Assembly (NCBI GenBank): GCA_016110215.1
Contig: JADWQD010000003.1
Span: forward strand, 3,658,001-3,722,000
Direction of reading: 5' to 3'
Origin: Capronia americana
Lineage: Eukaryota; Ascomycota; Eurotiomycetes; Chaetothyriales; Herpotrichiellaceae
Length of the DNA stretch: 64,000 nucleotides
Positions 22,993 to 32,251 of this stretch are shown here, one piece after another. Every line of letters begins with the position of its first letter. Within the stretch, counting starts at the first letter, position 1. A program made the position numbers and the translations under genes. The notes beneath the pieces are model-generated. The model worked only from the letters and a program-made list of their open reading frames with translations, did not search any database and was not told where the DNA came from.

Positions 22993-24537
22993 TTAATGAC
23001 GGACACTCACTGCGTGCACAGGCTTTTGAGGTTCAGGATCCCACGGTAGCGCTGGCGCGGGTATTGTGGCGCTCTCCAGGGCTGTTTCGTCATCATATGG
23101 CCTTCGCTTGAACCGCAGAACGTACGACGCGGCAGGTACATTGAAGAGCATATCAACCAGTCTGATCCGGCTCTCCTCGGGAACGTCAGAGCACACGATC
23201 GGCTCGGCGACATTTTGCTCCTCGATCCGGACCACTCGGAGGGCGATCCTCGCGAGGAGCTGACCGTCCAACCCGCACTGCTTGAGCGTTTCAATGGCCC
23301 TGCGTCGAAAGCTGGCGTCGCGGTATCGTGTGGCGACGAAGAAGAGGATCGGGATGATGCGCGTTTTGGCCGTGCGGACGAGGAAGCCGCAGCAGACTAT
23401 GACGTGCTCGATGTTGCTGGAGTAGGAGTCGAACGCCAGCTCCTGCTTGAATGGCTCGCAACGTGAAAGGATGTAAACGCAGCTATGGTACGTCCTGAGT
23501 AGATGGAAGTCTGTGAGGTCTGCCTGCGTGGGTCTGGATTGGATTCTCGTTTCGAACAGGGTGTATTGGTCGAGCCATTCGTTGAGTCTCGTCGTTACAC
23601 CCGGGACGGTGTGGAATCTTGTCAACGGCGGGGAGCCATCCAGCTGCTGAGACGTGCATTCCGACATGATAGCTTGTAGTGACCGGGCTGCTTCGTCGAC
23701 TCTTACCCATTGCTCTTGAGTACTATCCACAGTGGCAAAATGCTGGATATCGCCTGGCAGCCATGATTTCCGGTGTTTGCTGAGCTGCCAACTGCCAGAA
23801 AGCGGTCTGGTTTGAGAGTACAGCTCGTTGGTCTGTAACTCAAGCCTCGCAAAGATCGGACCGAGCTCTTGAACGGTGGCAGAGTGATGCTTGGTGTATT
23901 TGTTTGGCTGATACGTCGCCAGGATCCTTCGTCCAGCGATCAAGTGTTGCAGCGCGGCAAAAGAATTGTCTTGGAATTCGTCGCAGAGGATGAGTATCAG
24001 ACATGCCATGAGCAGGAACGAGGGTTCTGGATTCCGGTTTCCGCTTAGCAATTCCAGGCCCTTCCCGTAGTGGGAGAGAAACACGGGATCCCAGTCCGCA
24101 GGTTGCTGAGAAGTGTCTGCCGAGCGATAGAGCCCCAGGCGCGAGGCTGCGATGGTAAGGTGCTTGATGCTCTCGTCCACGAAGCAAGCTTGCAAGACGT
24201 GCTCGTTCCAGAACCGCTGGCTTCCAAAGTTCAGGAGTCGAGGGGCACAGACTTCGGTGAAGAATTGGAACGCTGTCAAGGCCGCATGGTCGCACTGATA
24301 GGGAACGGCTCCCCCCATCACCATCAGCATCACTACGGGGGCGTCGTGACTGGGCGGCTTTGGCTCAGTCGCTGGATAGCCGTCACATTTCCGGCCCGTG
24401 CTCAGGCAGCGTTGGCACGACGGCTGTTCGTAGGTGCACTTGACACGCCTGATCTTGCAGGTAATGCAAGCTTTGTTGCGCCGTTGCAAGGTGGGGTTCT
24501 TCGTCCGTATTACCGGGCGACCTGAGGTTCCAGCCAT
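22993..24537 (-). CDS. Zn2Cys6 fungal transcription factor
   Basis: A fungal-specific transcription regulator of 514 aa, single exon. The binuclear cluster uses Cys24, 27, 34, 41, 44 and 51 (CITCKIRRVKC and CQRCLSTGRKC) and is preceded by a basic stretch (RRNKA). The remainder is the loosely conserved fungal regulatory domain, with FFTEVCAPRLLNFGSQRFW and later helices. The start at 24537 (MAGTSGRP) is the first ATG before the cluster. It is divergent from a short-chain dehydrogenase and convergent with a drug transporter. That arrangement is typical of small regulator-efflux-enzyme groups, but a shared role is inference. Confidence 0.93.
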   Translation of the reverse strand: MAGTSGRPVIRTKNPTLQRRNKACITCKIRRVKCTYEQPSCQRCLSTGRKCDGYPATEPKPPSHDAPVVMLMVMGGAVPYQCDHAALTAFQFFTEVCAPRLLNFGSQRFWNEHVLQACFVDESIKHLTIAASRLGLYRSADTSQQPADWDPVFLSHYGKGLELLSGNRNPEPSFLLMACLILILCDEFQDNSFAALQHLIAGRRILATYQPNKYTKHHSATVQELGPIFARLELQTNELYSQTRPLSGSWQLSKHRKSWLPGDIQHFATVDSTQEQWVRVDEAARSLQAIMSECTSQQLDGSPPLTRFHTVPGVTTRLNEWLDQYTLFETRIQSRPTQADLTDFHLLRTYHSCVYILSRCEPFKQELAFDSYSSNIEHVIVCCGFLVRTAKTRIIPILFFVATRYRDASFRRRAIETLKQCGLDGQLLARIALRVVRIEEQNVAEPIVCSDVPEESRIRLVDMLFNVPAASYVLRFKRRPYDDETALESATIPAPALPWDPEPQKPVHAVSVRH

Positions 24538-25148
24538 GATCCTGACAAGTGACAGAAAGGCCTCTCGCGCAGCGCTTGCTGAATATCGCCAGAATGATAT
24601 GGGGCTGGAGTGAGCATGGCTGGAAAGATCCAACTGCCTCGCAATCGGAGGATGAAGTGGACAGGATTATGTTCTTAGGGGTGTTCTCGAGAAGAATCGG
24701 ATGGCCGAGCGCAGAGCCTCTTAACGCCGACCGTTGTGATTGGCCCGCTCGCGGACTAGCTACTAGCTGCATAAGCGGCTTGGCTTTCTCCACTTCCCCT
24801 ACCAACTTGTGCTCCAAGGCAGCAGCGATGGAAACGCATCAACAGTGAAGCGACTTGTATATTTGGTCCGTATACGTGGGATGCTTTCCCCTTGCGGATG
24901 AAAAGGCTCGGTTCACTTCCGGTCACATCCTTCGACACACTTGAAAGGTGTGCCCGGAAACGATCCGACAAGGCAATAGCACGGTAAGTCCGGCCAACTC
25001 CAAGAGAACAAGAAGCATAAAAGGAGACGATGTCTCCCAGGTTCTCATTGTCGCTGCACCCAATTCGACCAGTGATACCCGTCTCAAGGAAGTGTAACGT
25101 GCCTCTGAACATTTTGTTTCGGTCATTATCCGAGCGTCCACACCAACG
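24538..25148. other. bidirectional promoter of the regulator and the dehydrogenase
   Basis: A 611-bp divergent region. It contains several CGG/CCG triplets, including one inverted pair listed separately. Confidence 0.55.
24955..24967. promoter_or_regulatory. candidate Zn2Cys6 site, CGG-N7-CCG
   Basis: CGGAAACGATCCG is an inverted CGG pair with a seven-base spacer, the layout recognised by many Zn2Cys6 dimers. It lies 182 bp upstream of the dehydrogenase ATG. One such match can occur by chance. Confidence 0.35.
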
Positions 25149-25907
25149 ATGTCTGCGATCACATCTCGCCACACCCTCGTCCTAGTTTCTGGTGCAAACC
25201 AAGGTCTCGGGTACGAGATTGTCAAGAAGCTGGCAGCTGAACAGGCCGACTACCATATCCTCCTCGGCTCCCGCAACTTCGAGAAAGGCAAGAAGGCCGC
25301 TGGGAGCATTACCAACGTCGCCAATGGAACATCCGTCGAACCCATAGAGCTGGACATCGACAGCGACGACTCCCTCGCCAAAGCCGCCACATACGTCGCG
25401 GGAAAGTACGGCAGGCTCGATGTACTCTTCAACAACGCCGGCATCAGCAAAGTCGAAGGCGTGACTCCGCGCGAGGAGTTCAACCGCGTGCTCACCACAA
25501 ATGTCACGGGATATGCCTGCACGACTGAAGCGTTCCTCCCTCTCCTCCGAAAGGCCGAAAAGCCTCGACTGCTGTTCATGTCATCTGGACTAGGATCGCT
25601 TACCTGTGCTTTGGATCCCCAATGGCCCTTTTACGGGCTTGGAGGAACACTTCGAAACAAGGCATATATTACATCAAAGTGCGCCGACAATATGCTCGGC
25701 GTGCTGTATGCTGTTCAGCTCGGCAAGGAGGGTTTCAAGGTCAACATGATTGATCCCGGTTTCAGGGCTACCAATCTGAATGGATATGCCGAGGCCGCGG
25801 GCGACGCAAGCGAAGGGGCGATACAAGCATGCAAGCTGATTGCTGACACTGATAAAAATGGTTTGCATGCGACCTTCACGTCGATGGACCGTGTGTATCC
25901 GTGGTAA
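25149..25907 (+). CDS. short-chain dehydrogenase/reductase
   Basis: A classical SDR of 252 aa, single exon, predicted to be a cytosolic NAD(P)-dependent oxidoreductase. The cofactor loop is SGANQGLG (residues 14-21), followed by an Arg-containing GSRNFEKGKK that favours NADPH. The structural NNAG motif, the catalytic Ser in FMSSGLGS and the catalytic YITSK are present. The C-terminal part shows VNMIDPGFRATNL, the usual PG motif after the active site. The substrate cannot be told. It is divergent from the Zn2Cys6 regulator. Confidence 0.93.
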   Translation: MSAITSRHTLVLVSGANQGLGYEIVKKLAAEQADYHILLGSRNFEKGKKAAGSITNVANGTSVEPIELDIDSDDSLAKAATYVAGKYGRLDVLFNNAGISKVEGVTPREEFNRVLTTNVTGYACTTEAFLPLLRKAEKPRLLFMSSGLGSLTCALDPQWPFYGLGGTLRNKAYITSKCADNMLGVLYAVQLGKEGFKVNMIDPGFRATNLNGYAEAAGDASEGAIQACKLIADTDKNGLHATFTSMDRVYPW

Positions 25908-26660
25908 TGGGTACCTGTCGGTCCATGAGATACCTAGGTAGGATAGCTGTTTAGGCTGAAATCTGAACTCTTCCCATGCCCTGCTCTGCGCCATTCGACA
26001 TATTGTGTTGTCTAGTACACAGTGACTGATTCATCGGCACGACCACGGGCCAAGCTAAAATCTCAATATCAATTGAAACTAATAATGGTGCTGTGAAGAC
26101 TGCTGGGGCTGCTGGAGAAGGACAGCTCGAACGTGGCGTGCTGGATGATGCCACAGTACTTGTCCTCGTTCACGTGCTGCTTGACGAGTAGGCACCGGTC
26201 GATGATCCCAGCCTCGAATTCTTTGCCCTCGGATAGGATTCTAAGGCCGCGGAGCGCCAGCCGCACAAAAGTGCTTCCTGTTAGCTGGTTCGACCTATCT
26301 CACTCTGGCCACCAGCCATATTCACCTTCAGAGATCGGCTGTTGCATATGGCTTCAATCAAACATGGTCATGGTCCAGCTTGACGCCCAACGCATGACAC
26401 GACCGCCACTGCCGTGGAAAACCAAGTGAGGAATACACAGGGTGCGTCGACAGCCAGGCCTAGCTGGCCTGCGTTTCAGCTACGGCCGCCGGTAGCGATT
26501 GACGTCGTTCCTTTTTGGGTCTTATAATAGGCAATTTCTCCGTGTCCGCATACGTGATTGCCGCTGCCTCGGCGGGGTAGTGCTTCACCTGCCTGTTCCT
26601 CTCTGTGCACGCAGTGGCAGTGGCAGTGACGGTGGCGGCAGTTAGAACTGCTTGGTGAAG
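25908..26660. other. intergenic, 0.75 kb
   Basis: Between the dehydrogenase and the next plus-strand ORF. A minus-strand ORF at 26460-26699 has low-complexity Thr/Ala composition and is not convincing. Confidence 0.5.
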
Positions 26661-27473
26661 ATGGCACCACAGGTCAGACATTCTTCTCCCGCTGTTCAAA
26701 GTTGTTCTACACCTTGCGCATATCCATCATCGTCAAACACTTTGCTTATTGTTCCTGTCACGTCACCAATGGAGCGTATCAGAATGACCCAGGAAATGAT
26801 ACACCCGGTCGAACCGCCTGCGACCCCCTTTCAGATGGGTCAGACTGCCGCGGGTCCTGCAGCCTATAACACCTCACGAAGCTTTCCAAACCAAAAGACC
26901 AGGTGGAGGGAACTGCCGACCCATTCCGGCACCCATGGACCTTTTCCGGCCGTTCGTCGCGCTCCCTATAGTGCCAACGACTTCAGCTCGCACAAGCCAT
27001 CGCGAGAGATCCGCGCTCACTTCCCTCGAGCTGTCCGCACGAAGAAGCCGAAAGGTGCTATCGACGATACACAAGGGGAAGTGGACAAGGTATCACACCA
27101 GATTGAACGTGTGCACGACGCCGGCGGTCCGGCACGTGCTCTACGCCCAACCCATGTAATAATCAGGGAAAGCACGGCACGACGCGCAGAGGTGGTTGTC
27201 AGGGCGCCGTTGAAGGGCCGCAAGCGGAAGGCGACTGAGATCGAAGGTGAAGACGAAGACGAGGAAGAAGAAGAAGAAGAAGGGGGAGCATCTCCACAAC
27301 AGGACACTGCCGCTAAAGAGGACAACGGGGTTGATGATGAATATGATGACGATGGTGGTGATAGTGGAAACAGACGCTCCCGAGCAAGTCGGACCAGCAA
27401 GACCAGCAAGACCAGTCATCCCGGCCACGCTGGCTGTATGACGAGAGACATACGAACATACTTTACTTCCTGA
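26661..27473 (+). CDS. hypothetical disordered, acidic-tract protein
   Basis: A single ORF of 270 aa from the ATG at 26661 (MAPQVRHSS). No domain is recognised. The first two thirds are Pro/Arg/His-rich. A basic patch (LKGRKRKATE) is followed by an uninterrupted acidic run of about 15 Glu/Asp, then a second acidic tract. A basic Ser/Thr-rich segment with the small repeat KTSKTS ends the protein. The basic patch next to an acid tract suggests a nuclear or chromatin-associated disordered protein, which is inference. Flanking DNA to the right is gene-poor, and the ORF might be lineage-specific. Confidence 0.5.
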   Translation: MAPQVRHSSPAVQSCSTPCAYPSSSNTLLIVPVTSPMERIRMTQEMIHPVEPPATPFQMGQTAAGPAAYNTSRSFPNQKTRWRELPTHSGTHGPFPAVRRAPYSANDFSSHKPSREIRAHFPRAVRTKKPKGAIDDTQGEVDKVSHQIERVHDAGGPARALRPTHVIIRESTARRAEVVVRAPLKGRKRKATEIEGEDEDEEEEEEEGGASPQQDTAAKEDNGVDDEYDDDGGDSGNRRSRASRTSKTSKTSHPGHAGCMTRDIRTYFTS

Positions 27474-30056
27474 ATGCAGATTTCTGGGGCCTGCCAGATC
27501 CGACCATCGTACACCGCTTCATCTTGCGGCGATTACACAGCAGAGTCTCCGGCCCGTCAAGATTCAGCAAGTTCTCCTTCAGAAGAGACCGTTCTTCGTG
27601 TGGTTGGAATCGTCGTCGAGGTTCAAAGGTTGTCATCAATCGTCACAGGAATCGGTGCAGACTTCTTACCCACTTGCCGTGAGGAAAGGGATGTGTTGCA
27701 AAATAGGCTATCTGGGGCTGAATAGAGGCCCTGGGGGCCTTAATACGGCCGGGGAACCTCTGTCGGTGGTGGCAAAGTGCCTATATACGTCTTACTACCA
27801 CCATCTTCATACTGCCAATTGCACCAGTGGTTGACCCCTAAACTACCTATTCTGTTTGTTCAACAGGATGCTCTTTCATAATTGAAGTTGCTAAGCATTC
27901 GCACCATCGTGCATGGTTTATACCAAGCATAACTAAAACCCTTTCTTCTATACAAGCTTGGATTTTTGGCTTTTGGGAGGGAATCTCATTCGCCGGAACG
28001 CCCGAAAAGAGAGGTATGACTATCCCGCTAGGTGGTTCCTTCTCGAGCCTGTTATGAACTTCATAGGCTTCATAGACTCGAAAGTATTCTTTATTAGTTG
28101 TCCCTTATAGACTATAGTAGCTGGTTACGGCCGCGAGTTTGTCGCAATCGTAATCTTCCGAACCGAAAAACCTGGTGCCCTGGAAACCCGAGGCCGCGTT
28201 AAGCTGCCCGACGCGAAATCCTGGTCCAGAACACGAAGCAGATGCTCGTGACGATTGCCATTCGCAATGCAAGGTCAGGTGTCCAATATAGTCCCAGCCT
28301 GAACATGCTGGACAGGTATCGCTCCAACAGCGGAACGCTACGGGAACAGTGAGCCGCTACGACGCTGTACCCATGCCGAACTTCTGTTTGGTACGAGCAG
28401 CAGGCGTGTCCCGGAAGCCAGGTGAGACTGGCTCGACACCTCCGGGAAATTGCACGAAAGCGGTTTTTGAACTGGTGACCCGCCGCTGCTGACCACCTGA
28501 GGTGGCGGCCCAATCTTGGTGAATATTATTCCCATTGTACGCTGACGGCGGGAGCCTACGCTATGCTGTCTGCTCGCGTATCCCGTGGCTATCGACACCA
28601 CGCTTACTGGTCACATTTGTTGCATACTTGTCTCCACGAGATATTCTCTCACATTCACGGAGTCACTTTCTGGCAGATAACTTTCGACACATTTCCTGTA
28701 TGTAAAGGATTCGATGCTTCAGACTCTTTGAAAGCGCCGTCAAACGCGACGCACATGATACTCCTTTACCTTGCATAGTGGGTGTACGGATGCTTCATTT
28801 ACGGCTGCACCACAGTCCATCGGTGCAGCCGGAGCAGCATCGAAACATACTCCTCAACTCAGTCTCCAGGTTTAGTTTGTTTTTACAAGTTAATGCAAAC
28901 ATAATAAGGACAAAAGAAACGCAGTCACCATTGGACCGCAAAACAAACGGCGACAAACTGTTTCCTGAAGATCTGAGTGCCCAGAGGATATGCTTAGTTT
29001 CTCAGGCAAGAGGGCATTTGAAGGTCTTCTACTGCCCTCCATATAACTTGTACATCAGTGTTCCCGTTCCTTCGCATCCACAGGTACCGGGAAACAGGTG
29101 AAGACGAGTATCAGTCCGTTGGGTAACTCAGGCCCACCGTCATGGCCGAAGCCGAGGGGAATTTCGAGGATACCAGTCTCTTGGGCACAGTCCTCGGTCT
29201 GTTTCGGTCGCATATCGATTATCTCTTGCTGATCAGAAATTACAGTCTGTGTAAATAAGCCTGATAAGTGTACCGCACGGGAATACCTCAAACAAACGGC
29301 AATCGCAATTGGAGCGGTCATTGGACCCAGGGAGGGACGTCACACAACTCACATCATCGTCGATGTTGCCCTGTCTGCAAGCATGACGTTCAATGACCTC
29401 TTACTGCATCTCGATGGAGGCAAAATGTAAGTACGGAGCAGGCGTCGTCGTAAATCCGGCTGAGCCGGCCGTGGCATTTGCGGGCCATAGCAGCGCAGCA
29501 TCTGTCCGCCAGTTCGCGTCGATCCTGGGGCAGCCACTTCCCCGGCTTGACGCTGTTATCTCTGGTATGTGCTAGATGGTCTCCTACATCTAGTACGCCG
29601 TTGGGGGGTTGATTTGCCGTGGGTGCTCTCATTCGTCAATAGTTGTATCACCGCGGCTAGAATAGTGGTCAGGTCCAGCAGAAAAATGGCAGTTCTAGGA
29701 GGGAAGCAGCGACATCCCTGCGTTTGGAACAAAGGGTTTGAAGACCTGCGTAAATATTGTTGGGATTGTCCCGGCTGCTACTCGTGGTATGTGTTCGGTC
29801 TTCAGCTCCAATTCTCATCCTGTTGCCGGAGATGGGGGTATCAATTAGGATACCGTCACACTACCGCCTCTCCAGCTGTGCTACAGTAGATACCAGAATT
29901 CTTGAAAGATTAAGAGGTTTTCGCCTCGCCCACTGATGAATCTAGTATCATCTTATCAATATCCCGGTACAACCTGGTGTTGTTCAAGCCAAGACTGGAG
30001 GAGATACCGCAATCGTCTACCGCTGCTATCGCCGCGCAGAGATAGCCTCGGGCCAT
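27474..30056. other. gene-poor, relic-like stretch, 2.6 kb
   Basis: There is no convincing gene. Composition is mixed, with AT-rich patches near 27840-28140. Short ORFs at 28199-28601 (minus), 29055-29321 (minus) and 29569-29889 (plus) look protein-like in places but have no start-to-stop model with clear introns. They could be fragments of decayed genes or elements. Confidence 0.45.
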
Positions 30057-30749
30057 TCAAATACCATTCTCCCCTGTCTCGCCCTCTTCAACCCTTTCTT
30101 GGACTTCTTCCACCTGCACCTGTTCCTGTGCCTCTCGAATAACCGCTCGTGCAGCTCGAAGTGTCGAAATCGCGTTGTCCACTTCCACTCGACGCTCGTC
30201 AGCACCACCACCTCCGCTCACCTGTTCAGTCCGCCAGCCGACGTACTCGATGAGTCTGCACTGCTGCCGAAATACGAGGTTCTCCTCCCACAACTGTTCG
30301 TCTCCAGCGACGGGAGGCTCGTCTCGCGTAAGGTCATAGGGTAAACGGGCCTCCACTGCGTCTAAGATATACCGCAACGGGTCGGGCAGTAGCGTCGTAT
30401 CGGTCCTACGATACTCTGTCAGCTTGAACATGATTGTCGAGATGACGTACACAGGCACTTGGAATTCCGGCACTTTGCATCTCGCAAGACTCCATCCGAT
30501 CTCGTTATTGACCATGTACACGAATTGCTGTGCCGCTCTCATCTCAATTTCTTCGTCCCATTCTGCATAGCTAGCAGGATCGTCCCGGAGGTACCGCATA
30601 TAATCGACCACCATCTCCGAGAACGAGGCAACGTCGTCGACACCTTCCAGATCATTGTAACGAGCGAAGTCGAGTCGGGCGTGGTCAAAGCTGTTCCCAT
30701 CGACGGATGCTTCGCTTCCGGTAACGTCCTGGCCGTCTCGTGAACCCAT
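30057..30749 (-). CDS. hypothetical acidic protein, unrecognised
   Basis: A single-exon ORF of 230 aa with a good ATG at 30749. I do not recognise it. The N-terminal third is acidic (YNDLEGVDDVASFSEMVVDY). The centre has mixed hydrophobic and aromatic sequence (YMVNNEIGWSLARCKVPEF, VPVYVISTIMFKLTEYRR) suggesting a folded helical domain. The end is a Gln/Glu-rich coiled coil (REAQEQVQVEEVQERVEEGE). There is no signal peptide or membrane segment. It lies in an island of orphan genes and is probably lineage-restricted, which is inference. Confidence 0.65.
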   Translation of the reverse strand: MGSRDGQDVTGSEASVDGNSFDHARLDFARYNDLEGVDDVASFSEMVVDYMRYLRDDPASYAEWDEEIEMRAAQQFVYMVNNEIGWSLARCKVPEFQVPVYVISTIMFKLTEYRRTDTTLLPDPLRYILDAVEARLPYDLTRDEPPVAGDEQLWEENLVFRQQCRLIEYVGWRTEQVSGGGGADERRVEVDNAISTLRAARAVIREAQEQVQVEEVQERVEEGETGENGI

Positions 30750-31088
30750 GATCGATACTAGGGTATCTTGAAGGATCTGATCAATTCACGTGGCTATCAA
30801 AGGTCTATAAAAACTTGAAGGGAGCAAAGAACAGAGCAAGAACATCAACACGCAGAGTATAAAAATTGACGACAGGACTCAACAGTACTGCCTTGGTGGG
30901 ATTGTTTGACCACACCTCAACAATTCAGGCCACGGCCACAAGAAGTCACTCATGACGCTCTCCTTCTGCAGGAAACCTCCCAACCTCTGTCTAGAGTCTG
31001 AAACTGGAGGGCCCCGTGGGTAAGTGCGTGGCATGTCTCCATACCATCAGCACCTACAGATAATGCCGCTGCAAGGTTCCGCCCCCGA
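30750..31088. other. intergenic, 0.34 kb
   Basis: Upstream of the acidic orphan gene and 3' of the next minus-strand ORF. A TATAAAAA-like run at about 30805-30813 lies 55-65 bp from the ATG at 30749 (read on the minus strand its complement is T-rich, so it is not a clear TATA box). Confidence 0.4.
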
Positions 31089-31787
31089 TCACACATCCGC
31101 CGCCAGCACTTTCAGCCACGCCTCGAACATGTCAAATTTCATCTTGCGTTTGCAGCCACTGTCGCGATGCAGCGCCTCCAGTGTGCTCAGGACACGATCA
31201 AGTCCGTCTTCTGCTCCCTGTATGCCCGCGGGCGATTCTGTAGTGGACAACGCGAGGTCGCCATCGTGGGGTTGTGAGCCGCCCGACGCCGGCGGGGCAA
31301 CGACCTGTGGCCTCGGGCCATTCAGAAATGTCACTGCATTTAGGACGTAGCGATCAGTCCTGAAATAAAATGGTAACACGACAACCGCAGGCCATATCCA
31401 GCCGTGACCGCTGGCAATCCGCTCCAACCGGGTGCTCGGCTCCATGTGTCTCCACGCCCTCTGGGACGCCTCTGTCCAGGCTTCCGAAACGTACAGTAAA
31501 TCTGGATAGGTTTGTTTTGTTTGGCACTGAACGACCGTGTACACCTGGATTATTGTCAACGATGTGAACCACCAAAACCGGAGTGGAAAAATGACCATGC
31601 CATGACCTCGCTGACAGCAGACATCATTGAGTGCTAACGCAACCGAAGCTGCCTTGGAGAGACAACAGGCCCCAGTGCCGTTTTTGAGCCGTGAGTATGC
31701 CTTTTTGAAGACTAAGGCGCCGTTTTCCTCTTGGCACCACGTCGCGGTCGGCGGGATCTTCTCAATGAGCGGCTCGGTGGGCGCCAT
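31089..31787 (-). CDS. hypothetical protein, unrecognised
   Basis: An intronless ORF of 232 aa starting at the ATG 31787. No family is recognised. It has a hydrophobic, aromatic middle (MVIFPLRFWWFTSLTIIQVY, about residues 64-83), a second one (WIWPAVVVLPFYF, about 130-142), and a polar C-terminus with a possible helix ending KFDMFEAWLKVLAADV. One or two membrane segments are possible. It is divergent from the 679-aa orphan gene at 32252. An unrecognised intron cannot be excluded, because a stretch around residues 37-62 looks less protein-like. Confidence 0.5.
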   Translation of the reverse strand: MAPTEPLIEKIPPTATWCQEENGALVFKKAYSRLKNGTGACCLSKAASVALALNDVCCQRGHGMVIFPLRFWWFTSLTIIQVYTVVQCQTKQTYPDLLYVSEAWTEASQRAWRHMEPSTRLERIASGHGWIWPAVVVLPFYFRTDRYVLNAVTFLNGPRPQVVAPPASGGSQPHDGDLALSTTESPAGIQGAEDGLDRVLSTLEALHRDSGCKRKMKFDMFEAWLKVLAADV

Positions 31788-32251
31788 CCCAGTTTCGGTG
31801 ATGGCGGCACCTCGATCGAATGGATTGCGTAGATCTGTCGTGGATTGGAGGACGAATAGCGCTCTCTGGGGAGAAGGTGAGATCTTTATGGGGTTTCTTC
31901 ATCAGGTACTGGCCGGCCATACAAACAGGACTCCTGATTCAGCTTGCTTGTCAATCAGGTCCCACGGGATCTTCTGCTTTCTCCGCATTGTCAGAATTGC
32001 TTGCTTGTCGCAAATCGTATATTCCAGGAGTTTGCAACTGTCCAGAATATTCTACGTGGGAGACTACAGCATACCTAGGCGGCTGCTTCATTGTTGCGTG
32101 AAGCACAATGTTTGCCACCACACCCCCCTGCGCTCTCTCTTGGTATATTCGCTCGCAGATATATCATCTTCATCTGAGAGGGTTGTCCTGCCGGCAAAGA
32201 GCAGTCAACGTCCCGACGTGCGCCATCCTGACGAATAGAAGCATTCCGAAA
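31788..32251. other. divergent intergenic region between two orphan genes
   Basis: 464 bp, probably carrying both promoters. An in-frame upstream ATG at 32108 could extend the next gene by 48 codons. Confidence 0.45.

Noticed and set aside
31627..32238. 203-codon plus-strand ORF
   Set aside because: Overlaps the antisense hypothetical gene and the next promoter; no protein features.
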